The notes beneath the pieces were generated by a model. It was not told the origin of the DNA and made no database searches. It saw nothing but the letters and a program-made list of their open reading frames with translations. From Clostridia bacterium (GTDB taxonomy: Bacteria > Bacillota > Clostridia > Oscillospirales > Acutalibacteraceae): a stretch of DNA of 6,069 nt. The DNA is taken from the NCBI GenBank assembly GCA_017631745.1, contig JAGBSR010000114.1, forward strand, positions 1 through 6,069, written 5' to 3'. Both the position numbers and the translations under genes were made by a program. Below, piece by piece: positions 1 to 5,315 of this stretch (position 1 is its first letter; every line of letters starts with the position of its first letter).

Positions 1-1
1 C

Positions 2-109
2 GAAAAAGCATACTACACAATCCACTATTTTCCCTTCGGAACAGTCGATATGTCCTACAATGAAAGTGACGGATTTAACATCGAAAAACAACTGACCAAG
101 CTATCATAA
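2..109 (+). CDS. C-terminal fragment of an unrecognised protein (5' end outside window)
   Basis: An open frame enters from the left edge and ends at a TAA at 107-109, giving 35 residues that finish with IEKQLTKLS. The piece is rich in aromatic and polar residues (YYTIHYFPFG near its start) with no transmembrane stretch or motif I recognise, so I assign no function. That it is the end of a real gene, rather than chance open sequence, is supported by the strong intrinsic terminator starting 8 nt after the stop on the same strand. It is convergent with the hexosaminidase gene to the right. The start and most of the protein lie outside the window. Confidence 0.6.
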   Translation, partial: EKAYYTIHYFPFGTVDMSYNESDGFNIEKQLTKLS

Positions 110-116
110 ACACAAA

Positions 117-153
117 CAGCAGACTACAAAACAAGTAGTCTGCTGTATTTTTT
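117..153 (+). terminator. Rho-independent terminator, possibly bidirectional
   Basis: A perfect 11-bp stem pairs 117-127 (CAGCAGACTAC) with 135-145 (GTAGTCTGCTG) around a 7-nt A-rich loop at 128-134. It is followed on the plus strand by TATTTTTT. It lies 8 nt after the stop of the partial left-hand gene and should end its transcript. Read on the minus strand, the hairpin is followed by a weaker T-rich run (TTTGTGTTTATG), so it may also stop transcripts leaving the convergent hexosaminidase gene. The plus-strand role is clear; the minus-strand role is inference. Confidence 0.9.
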
Positions 154-163
154 CAGTTGGCGC

Positions 164-188
164 GGGAAGAAAGTTTTTACTTTATCCC
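164..188. repeat. Imperfect hairpin in the convergent intergenic gap
   Basis: GGGA (164-167) pairs with TCCC (185-188), and AAAGT (170-174) pairs with ACTTT (179-183), around a TTTT loop with a small internal loop between the two stem segments. It is not followed by a T-run on either strand, so it is not a classic terminator. Next to the 7-bp tandem repeat at 202-236, it could be part of a small dispersed intergenic element. That link is inference. Confidence 0.35.
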
Positions 189-201
189 AACTTTATCGTG
201 C

Positions 202-236
202 AATTCCAAATTCCGCATTCCGAATTCCTAATTCAA
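202..236. repeat. Five tandem copies of a 7-bp unit (AATTCCN)
   Basis: Five consecutive heptamers run without gaps: AATTCCA (202-208), AATTCCG (209-215), CATTCCG (216-222), AATTCCT (223-229) and AATTCAA (230-236). The last copy ends at the base next to the hexosaminidase stop codon (complement of 237-239). The array is intergenic, downstream of both convergent genes. Its function is unknown; it could be a slippage-prone microsatellite or the edge of a dispersed element. Confidence 0.75.
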
Positions 237-1688
237 TCAGTCGTCTTCTCTGTTCGGGAAGAGTGTTGCCTTGATTGATGCAGGTGAAAGCGCCTTCTTT
301 AAGTGTCCGAGAGTTCTGTCGATTCTCACTTTAAGAGGAGGATCCCACTCTCTTTCATCAGCAGGTGTGATGCCGATTTCCTTAAGGTAGGGAATATCGT
401 TTCTGAGTCTGATTTTAAAGTCAGCGTAGTTTGCGTTTTCGGGTGTTACCCAACCTCTCTCGCCTACAGCAATCATTCTCGGGAAGCACATGTAGCACAT
501 CTTGCCGAAGTCCTCAATATACTCTGTCCAGATAGGTGTCTCTACACCGAGAACGCCCTTTCTGCCTTTGCTGTCAAGTTTCTTGAGATAAGGCTCATAA
601 GTATATGTCTTCTTGAGAGGAGTCATACCGTAGGGATAGTCGAGATAGTAATGGTAGAAATCTTCAATAATGATTTTACCGCCCTGATTTGCATAAGCTT
701 CACTCTTGTGAGCTCTGTCCATCCAGTCGCAGATAATGCAGTCTCCGTCGAGAATACCTGAGTTAAGGCTTTCGTTCCAAGCGAGTACTTCTTTGCCCTT
801 TGATTTAAGATAAGCTATGATTCTGTTTGCAAAGTAGCCCTGAAGCTCTTCAACGCTATTAAGGTGTTCGTCTTTGATTCTCTGCTGACACTTTTCGCAG
901 TTGCACCAACGGGCCTTGGGAGCCTCGTCACCGCCGATATGTATGTATTTGCATGGGAATAATTCTGCAACTTCATCGAGAATACCGAAGCAGAAATCAA
1001 AAACCTCTTCCTTACCTGCACAAAGGATATTCTTGAAAATACCGCCTGTTGTTTCAAGCGGAATCTGCACACCTCTGCAGGAAAGCTCAGGGTACGATGA
1101 AACGATAGCTGTAACATGACCGGGCATATCAATTTCGGGCACAACCTCAATAAATCTTTCTTCGCAGAAGTTCACGATATCTCTGATTTCGTCCTTGGTG
1201 TAGTAACCGCCGTATTTTTCCATATTTGGCGAGCCGAAGCCGTGGCAATCTCTCCAGGAGCCTTTTTCGTTGAGAAGAGGATATTTTTCACTTTCCATTC
1301 TCCAGCCCTGGTCGTCGCAGATATGCCAATGGAAGATATTGAACTTATATCTTGCAGCAGCTTCGATATACTTTTTGATTTCATCAACACTCTGCATATG
1401 ACGTGATGAGTCTATCATAAAGCCTCTGTAAGGAAACTCGGGAGCATCCTTTATAACACAGTGGGGCACCTTACCCATATTTTTAATCTGTTCAAGGGTT
1501 TTCATAGCATAAAACTTGCCCTTTTCACCTTTTGAGATAACCTCAACGCCCTCGGCATTGATAACGATGCCGTACGCCTCATCACCGTAGCTGTCATCGG
1601 CAGTGTACTTAACGGCAGCTAAATCAATATAGCTCTCTCCGCCGGTATAGTCAACCTTATTAATTCTCGGAATTACATTCAGAATCAT
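237..1688 (-). CDS. Beta-N-acetylhexosaminidase, glycoside hydrolase family 20, cytoplasmic
   Basis: This 483-residue protein should release terminal beta-linked GlcNAc or GalNAc by the substrate-assisted GH20 mechanism (EC 3.2.1.52 type). An N-terminal alpha/beta region (about 1-83) resembles the GH20b accessory domain. The TIM barrel follows from about residue 84, opening with YRGFMIDSSRH (87-97). Visible GH20 landmarks are FHWHICDDQGW (119-129), VVPEIDMPGH (182-191) and the catalytic Asp254-Glu255 pair in HIGGDEAPKARW (250-261). VLAWNE (301-306) and ETPIWTE (383-389) are aromatic/acidic segments expected to line the sugar pocket. A cysteine cluster, C262-x-C264-xx-C267, follows the catalytic pair. 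There is no signal peptide, lipobox or membrane segment, and the protein is cysteine-rich, so it most likely acts in the cytosol on imported amino-sugar oligosaccharides. The start is fixed by an AGGAGG at 1697-1702, 8 nt upstream. The exact substrate (chitobiose, glycan or peptidoglycan fragment) cannot be read from the sequence, and no transporter partner is visible. Confidence 0.93.
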   Translation of the reverse strand: MILNVIPRINKVDYTGGESYIDLAAVKYTADDSYGDEAYGIVINAEGVEVISKGEKGKFYAMKTLEQIKNMGKVPHCVIKDAPEFPYRGFMIDSSRHMQSVDEIKKYIEAAARYKFNIFHWHICDDQGWRMESEKYPLLNEKGSWRDCHGFGSPNMEKYGGYYTKDEIRDIVNFCEERFIEVVPEIDMPGHVTAIVSSYPELSCRGVQIPLETTGGIFKNILCAGKEEVFDFCFGILDEVAELFPCKYIHIGGDEAPKARWCNCEKCQQRIKDEHLNSVEELQGYFANRIIAYLKSKGKEVLAWNESLNSGILDGDCIICDWMDRAHKSEAYANQGGKIIIEDFYHYYLDYPYGMTPLKKTYTYEPYLKKLDSKGRKGVLGVETPIWTEYIEDFGKMCYMCFPRMIAVGERGWVTPENANYADFKIRLRNDIPYLKEIGITPADEREWDPPLKVRIDRTLGHLKKALSPASIKATLFPNREDD

Positions 1689-1727
1689 ATTTTCACCCTC
1701 CTGAATAAATTATATTTCCTCCGCTTA

Positions 1728-1756
1728 ATTATACTTTATCCTTTGAAATATTTCAA
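1728..1756 (-). promoter_or_regulatory. Sigma-70-type promoter for the hexosaminidase gene
   Basis: On the minus strand TTGAAA (complement of 1751-1756) is separated by exactly 17 bp from TATAAT (complement of 1728-1733). That is a near-consensus housekeeping promoter reading toward the gene starting at 1688. A second TATAAT (complement of 1709-1714) lies nearer the gene but has no good -35 that I can see. The -35 box lies inside the palindrome at 1743-1756, so a protein bound there would be expected to block this promoter. Confidence 0.7.
1743..1756. promoter_or_regulatory. 14-bp perfect palindrome, operator candidate in the divergent intergenic region
   Basis: TTGAAATATTTCAA is its own reverse complement. 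Its right half is the -35 box of the minus-strand hexosaminidase promoter. Its left half offers a TTGAAA reading toward the divergent transporter gene, with only a weak -10 match (AATATT, 1767-1772, spacer 18). The position suits a regulator acting on one or both genes, but the region is A+T-rich and no regulator is encoded in the window. Confidence 0.35.
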
Positions 1757-1793
1757 TAGCCGCAGGAATATTAATTACTATTAATTTTCTTGC

Positions 1794-1797
1794 GGAG
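1794..1797 (+). promoter_or_regulatory. Ribosome binding site deciding the transporter start
   Basis: GGAG at 1794-1797 sits 8 nt before the ATG at 1806 but only 2 nt before an in-frame TTG at 1800. The spacing favours ATG 1806 as the real start and makes the TTG an unlikely one. Confidence 0.7.
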
Positions 1798-1805
1798 TTT
1801 TGCCA

Positions 1806-2753
1806 ATGTACAGTATTATCAATCTTCTTTGCGGCATCGGCCTTTTTCTTATTGGTATGACCTTTATGAGTGAATACACTACCGAAGCCTTCGGCGAAAA
1901 ATTAAAGGATATTCTTTCAGCACTGACAAAAAATAAATTCAGCGGTGTGCTGACCGGGCTTACTGTTACGGGCATCATTCAGAGTTCCTGCGCAACAACA
2001 GTGACTGCCGTGTCTTTTGTCAATGCAGGTATTCTGTCGCTGTCAGGCGCCGTGGGTATTGTTATGGGAGCCAATATCGGCACCACCGTCACCAGCCTGA
2101 TTATCGCCTTCAACTTCTCGGATATTGCTCCCGTCGCCGTCTTTTTCGGCACAATCTTGAAGATGTTTTCCAAAAAGCGGAAAATTCAGGCAGCAGGTAT
2201 GATTACAGTGGGCTTCGGGCTGCTTTTTATTGGTCTGAACACTATGTCCTCATCATTTGAGGCGTTAAAAGACAACCCGGATTTTCTTTATTTTATCTCA
2301 AAAACCGACGGCAAACTTCAAGGAGTGCTGACAGGTTTTATAATGACAGCAATTATGCAAAGCTCCTCCGCTACCGTGGGGATTCTTCAGGCTCTTTCCA
2401 TGCAGAAGCTCATTCCTGTCACCACAGCCTTTTATATAATTTTAGGTCAGAACATCGGTGCTGTTATTCCCGTCATAATTTCATCAGCAGGCACATCAAA
2501 AACCGCCAAGCAGGTTTCTGTTATCCATCTGCTTTTCAATATCGTCGGCACGGTGATTTTTTTGGCAGCTATGGAGCTTATTCCCTTTGCAGATATTTTT
2601 TCCTTTGCAACAAATGACAGTATGAAGATTTCTCTTTTCCATATTGTGTTCAATATAATTTCCACTCTTCTGCTATTACCGTTTTCCGATTTACTGCTTA
2701 AAATCAGTGAATTGCTCACACCGTTTTTTCTCTTTTACAGAAAAGAAAAATAG
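1806..2753 (+). CDS. Na+/phosphate cotransporter family protein (PF02690 type), short form without PhoU domain
   Basis: This 315-residue, very hydrophobic protein shows the internally duplicated architecture of the Na/Pi cotransporter family. Repeat 1 carries TGIIQSSCATTVTAVSF (55-71) followed by GANIGTT (88-94). Repeat 2 carries TAIMQSSSATVGILQAL (181-197) followed by GQNIGAV (214-220). The paired QSS motifs are the family's substrate and sodium signature. Several membrane helices surround them, with further hydrophobic stretches near 107-120, 130-146, 238-260 and 275-292. Bacterial relatives of the YjbB type often continue into a PhoU-like cytoplasmic domain. This protein ends at FFLFYRKEK soon after the last helix, so it is the transporter core alone. 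It probably moves phosphate with sodium at the inner membrane, but direction and true substrate are not determined by sequence. It is divergent from the hexosaminidase gene and 179 bp upstream of the PFL operon on the same strand, which has its own promoter. Confidence 0.85.
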   Translation: MYSIINLLCGIGLFLIGMTFMSEYTTEAFGEKLKDILSALTKNKFSGVLTGLTVTGIIQSSCATTVTAVSFVNAGILSLSGAVGIVMGANIGTTVTSLIIAFNFSDIAPVAVFFGTILKMFSKKRKIQAAGMITVGFGLLFIGLNTMSSSFEALKDNPDFLYFISKTDGKLQGVLTGFIMTAIMQSSSATVGILQALSMQKLIPVTTAFYIILGQNIGAVIPVIISSAGTSKTAKQVSVIHLLFNIVGTVIFLAAMELIPFADIFSFATNDSMKISLFHIVFNIISTLLLLPFSDLLLKISELLTPFFLFYRKEK

Positions 2754-2824
2754 CCCTGTAATCATCCGGGTTTTTCCTCTAATTTCGTAAAGTTATTGAT
2801 AAAAATACTAAGATTTCGCTATTT

Positions 2825-2842
2825 TTTTATACAGCTTAACAA
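2825..2842. promoter_or_regulatory. Rex-like operator candidate upstream of the PFL operon
   Basis: TTTTATA-cagc-TTAACAA matches the Rex redox-repressor consensus TTGTTAA-N4-TTAACAA at 11 of 14 defined positions, with a perfect right half (2836-2842). Rex senses the NADH/NAD+ ratio and controls fermentation genes in many Firmicutes, so the location fits. It lies 26 bp upstream of the assigned -35 box and directly after a weaker possible promoter (TTGATA at 2796-2801, TATTTT at 2820-2825). The left half is degenerate in an A+T-rich region, so this is a candidate only. Confidence 0.35.
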
Positions 2843-2867
2843 AAATGAAAAAAATCAGAAATTCCCA

Positions 2868-2896
2868 TTCAAAAAACATAAATTTTGTTGTATAAT
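2868..2896 (+). promoter_or_regulatory. Promoter of the PFL operon
   Basis: A perfect -10 box TATAAT at 2891-2896 is preceded at a 17-bp spacing by TTCAAA (2868-2873, 4 of 6 match to the -35 consensus). The upstream A-tracts (2841-2857 and 2871-2876) could act as an UP-like or curved element. The predicted start near 2903 gives a leader of about 30 nt with AGGAG at 2920-2924, 8 nt before the ATG at 2933. Confidence 0.7.
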
Positions 2897-2932
2897 AGAT
2901 TCGTGAAAATTTAAAGATCAGGAGATATAATT

Positions 2933-5038
2933 ATGAGCAAAAGAATTTACGAAGGATGGGAAGGTTTTGAACACGGAACCTGGGTCAATGAAATCAACTT
3001 AAGAAGCTTCATCAGACACAATTTCACACCCTATGACGGCGACGAATCTTTCCTTGAAGACCCCACAGAAGACACTCTCGAATTATGGGATCAGGTATTA
3101 GATTTAACAAGACAGGAACGTGAAAAGGGCGGCGTACTTGATATGGATACACATATCATTTCAACCATCACCTCACACGGTCCCGGTTACCTTAATAAAG
3201 ATAAAGAAAAGATTGTCGGCTTCCAGACAGATAAGCCCTTCAAGCGCTCACTTCAGCCCTATGGCGGTATCCGTATGGCAGAGAAGGCTTGTGCAGACAA
3301 CGGCTATAAAGTAGACCCCGAAATCAGTGAGTTCTTCAAGACACACAGAAAAACTCACAACGCAGGTGTATTTGATGCATATACTCCCGAAATGAGAGCT
3401 TGCCGTTCAAGCCACATCATCACAGGTCTTCCCGACGCATATGGCCGCGGCCGTATCATCGGTGACTACAGAAGAGTTGCTCTTTACGGTGTAGACAGAC
3501 TTATCGAAGATAAAGCTGAACAGAAAGCAAGAACCCGTTCAGCTATGTATTCAGCTGTTATCCGTGACAGAGAAGAGCTTTCAGAGCAGATCCGTGCTCT
3601 TGAAGAACTCAAGACTATGGCTGCAAGCTATGGCTACGACATCTCAATGCCTGCAAAAGATACAAAGGAAGCTATTCAGTGGCTCTATTTCGGTTACCTT
3701 GCTGCTGTTAAAGAGCAGAACGGTGCTGCTATGTCACTCGGCCGTACATCAACCTTCCTTGATATCTACGCAGAACGTGATATCAAAAAAGGTAAGTACA
3801 CAGAAAAAGAAATTCAGGAAATGGTTGACCATTTCATCATGAAGCTTCGTCTTGTTAAGTTTGCTCGTACACCCGAATATAACGCACTCTTCTCAGGCGA
3901 CCCTCAGTGGGTAACTGAATCAATCGGCGGTGTAGCTATCGACGGCAGACACCTTGTAACAAAGATGTCATACCGTTACCTTCACACACTTCACAACCTC
4001 GGTCCCGCTCCCGAACCCAACCTCACAGTTCTCTGGTCAGTTAAGCTTCCCGACAACTTCAAGCGCTACTGTGCTAAGATGTCAATCGAAACCTCATCAA
4101 TCCAGTATGAGAACGACGACCTTATGAGATTCACACACGGTGACGACTATGCTATCGCTTGCTGTGTATCATCAATGAGACTCGGTAAGGAAATGCAGTT
4201 CTTCGGTGCAAGAGCTAACCTTGCTAAGTGTCTTCTTTACGCTATCAACGGCGGTGTTGACGAAGTTACAAAGAAGCAGGTTGGTCCTGAATTCACACCC
4301 ATCACATCAGAATATCTTGATTACGATGAGGTTATGAGAAAGTATGACGCTATGATGCGTTGGCTTGCAGAGGTTTACGTTAACACTCTTAACGTTATCC
4401 ACTATATGCACGATAAGTACTGCTACGAAAGAATTCAGATGGCTCTTCACGATAAGAGCGTTACTCGTTGGTTCGCAACAGGCATCGCAGGTCTCAGCGT
4501 TGTAGCTGACTCACTTTCAGCTATCAAGTACGCTAAGGTTAAGGTTATCAGAGACGAAAACGGTCTTGCAGTTGATTACCAGGTAGAAGGCGACTTCCCC
4601 AAATTCGGTAACGACGACGACAGAGTTGACGAAATCGCTCACGATATCGTTCACCTCTTCATGGAGCATGTAAGAAAGAACCACACATACAGAAACAGTA
4701 TCCCCACAACTTCAATTCTTACCATCACATCAAACGTTGTTTACGGTAAGGCTACAGGTTCAACTCCTGACGGCAGAAAATACGGTGAAGCTTTCGCTCC
4801 CGGTGCTAACCCCATGCACAGAAGAGATACTCACGGTGCTGTTGCATCACTCTCATCTGTTTCAAAGCTTCCCTTCATCGACGCTCAGGATGGTATTTCA
4901 AATACCTTCTCAATTATCCCCGGCGCCCTTGGTAAGGACGACAGAATTTTCGCAGGTGACATCGACGTTGATTGCATCGGCGGCGCTTGCAGCAACCCCA
5001 CTCTCTTCGAGGGTCTTGATGCAGACAACATCGACTAA
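2933..5038 (+). CDS. pflB: Pyruvate formate-lyase catalytic subunit, lacking the glycyl-radical domain (split PFL)
   Basis: This is the large part of formate C-acetyltransferase (EC 2.3.1.54), which converts pyruvate and CoA to acetyl-CoA and formate in the cytosol. The 701 residues align by eye with E. coli PflB from the N-terminus to ISNTFSIIPGALGKDD (655-670). Landmarks are GRGRIIGDYRR (171-181), the GRTSTFLDIYAERD segment (270-283), the substrate-site Trp326, and the active-site pair Cys410-Cys411 in AIACCVSS (equivalent to Cys418-Cys419). Arg427 in FFGARANL is equivalent to the pyruvate-binding Arg435. PFL proteins are normally about 740-760 residues and end in the RVSGYAV glycyl-radical domain. 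Here that domain is absent and replaced by an unrelated acidic tail of about 31 residues (671-701) containing CIGGAC (681-686). The missing domain is encoded separately 32 nt downstream. The body is intact with uniform codon use, so it is not a decayed pseudogene. It should be inactive alone and need the downstream small protein. The start is supported by AGGAG 8 nt upstream. Confidence 0.95.
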   Translation: MSKRIYEGWEGFEHGTWVNEINLRSFIRHNFTPYDGDESFLEDPTEDTLELWDQVLDLTRQEREKGGVLDMDTHIISTITSHGPGYLNKDKEKIVGFQTDKPFKRSLQPYGGIRMAEKACADNGYKVDPEISEFFKTHRKTHNAGVFDAYTPEMRACRSSHIITGLPDAYGRGRIIGDYRRVALYGVDRLIEDKAEQKARTRSAMYSAVIRDREELSEQIRALEELKTMAASYGYDISMPAKDTKEAIQWLYFGYLAAVKEQNGAAMSLGRTSTFLDIYAERDIKKGKYTEKEIQEMVDHFIMKLRLVKFARTPEYNALFSGDPQWVTESIGGVAIDGRHLVTKMSYRYLHTLHNLGPAPEPNLTVLWSVKLPDNFKRYCAKMSIETSSIQYENDDLMRFTHGDDYAIACCVSSMRLGKEMQFFGARANLAKCLLYAINGGVDEVTKKQVGPEFTPITSEYLDYDEVMRKYDAMMRWLAEVYVNTLNVIHYMHDKYCYERIQMALHDKSVTRWFATGIAGLSVVADSLSAIKYAKVKVIRDENGLAVDYQVEGDFPKFGNDDDRVDEIAHDIVHLFMEHVRKNHTYRNSIPTTSILTITSNVVYGKATGSTPDGRKYGEAFAPGANPMHRRDTHGAVASLSSVSKLPFIDAQDGISNTFSIIPGALGKDDRIFAGDIDVDCIGGACSNPTLFEGLDADNID

Positions 5039-5054
5039 GTCGCAACAATAAATC

Positions 5055-5063
5055 AAAGGAGGT
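5055..5063 (+). promoter_or_regulatory. Strong ribosome binding site of the glycyl-radical subunit
   Basis: AAAGGAGGT at 5055-5063 is a near-perfect Shine-Dalgarno sequence, 7 nt before the ATG at 5071 and within the 32-nt gap after the pflB stop. It shows that the small protein has dedicated, efficient initiation and is not a by-product of a broken full-length gene. Confidence 0.9.
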
Positions 5064-5070
5064 CATTTCA

Positions 5071-5313
5071 ATGGCAGCAACACAGAGTCAGATTGACAAT
5101 CTTGTTAACCTTTTAGACGGTTACGTTCAGAAAGGCGGACATCACCTTAATATAAACGTTTTCACAAAAGAAACTCTTCTTGACGCTCAGGCTCACCCCG
5201 AAAAGTATCCTCAGCTCACAGTAAGAGTAAGCGGTTATGCTGTTAACTTCATCAAGCTCACAAAAGAACAGCAGGACGAAGTTATCTCTCGTACATTCCA
5301 CGACGAAATATAA
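5071..5313 (+). CDS. Free-standing glycyl-radical domain, small subunit of split pyruvate formate-lyase (GrcA/YfiD-like)
   Basis: This 80-residue protein is the missing C-terminal domain of PFL. The helix IDNLVNLLDGYV (8-19) matches the NLAGLMDGYF segment that opens the radical domain of E. coli PflB. HHLNINVFTKETLLDA (24-39) and HPEKYPQLTVRVSGYAVNF (42-60) follow, then LTKEQQDEVISRTF (63-76). Gly55 in RVSGYAV is the predicted radical carrier, equivalent to Gly734 of E. coli PflB. Nothing of the domain is lost, and there is almost no extra sequence, unlike the 127-residue E. coli GrcA with its N-terminal extension. It lies between the catalytic subunit (32-nt gap) and the activase (2-nt gap). 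By inference, the activase puts the radical on Gly55 and the protein docks on the large subunit beside Cys410-Cys411. A GrcA-type repair factor for a full-length PFL elsewhere in the genome is the alternative. That is less likely here because the adjacent pflB itself lacks the domain. Confidence 0.93.
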   Translation: MAATQSQIDNLVNLLDGYVQKGGHHLNINVFTKETLLDAQAHPEKYPQLTVRVSGYAVNFIKLTKEQQDEVISRTFHDEI

Positions 5314-5315
5314 CT

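Noticed and set aside
303..761. 152-codon plus-strand open frame antisense to the hexosaminidase gene
   Set aside because: It lies wholly inside the well-supported GH20 gene, has no recognisable motif or ribosome site, and its sequence is explained as the complement of that gene.
1800..1805. TTG start that would add two residues to the Na/Pi transporter
   Set aside because: The GGAG at 1794-1797 is only 2 nt from the TTG but 8 nt from the ATG at 1806, so the ATG is the better start.
2745..2776. Possible intrinsic terminator after the Na/Pi transporter gene
   Set aside because: CCC (2754-2756) can pair with GGG (2768-2770) before a T5 run, and GAAAAA with TTTTTC beyond a 3-nt bulge. The G+C part of the stem is only 3 bp, too weak to call.
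2796..2809. FNR/CRP-like site TTGAT-N4-ATACT
   Set aside because: Only the left half matches the TTGAT-N4-ATCAA consensus; the right half has 2 of 5 matches, which is expected by chance in this A+T-rich region.
4737..5051. 104-codon open frame overlapping the 3' end of pflB
   Set aside because: It is an out-of-frame shadow of the conserved PFL coding sequence, with no motif of its own.
5017..5071. Programmed -1 frameshift fusing the PFL large subunit to the glycyl-radical domain
   Set aside because: The two frames do overlap openly from 5020 to 5036, but there is no slippery heptamer or stimulatory hairpin. The small gene has its own strong ribosome site, and the fusion would contain a long non-homologous insert.
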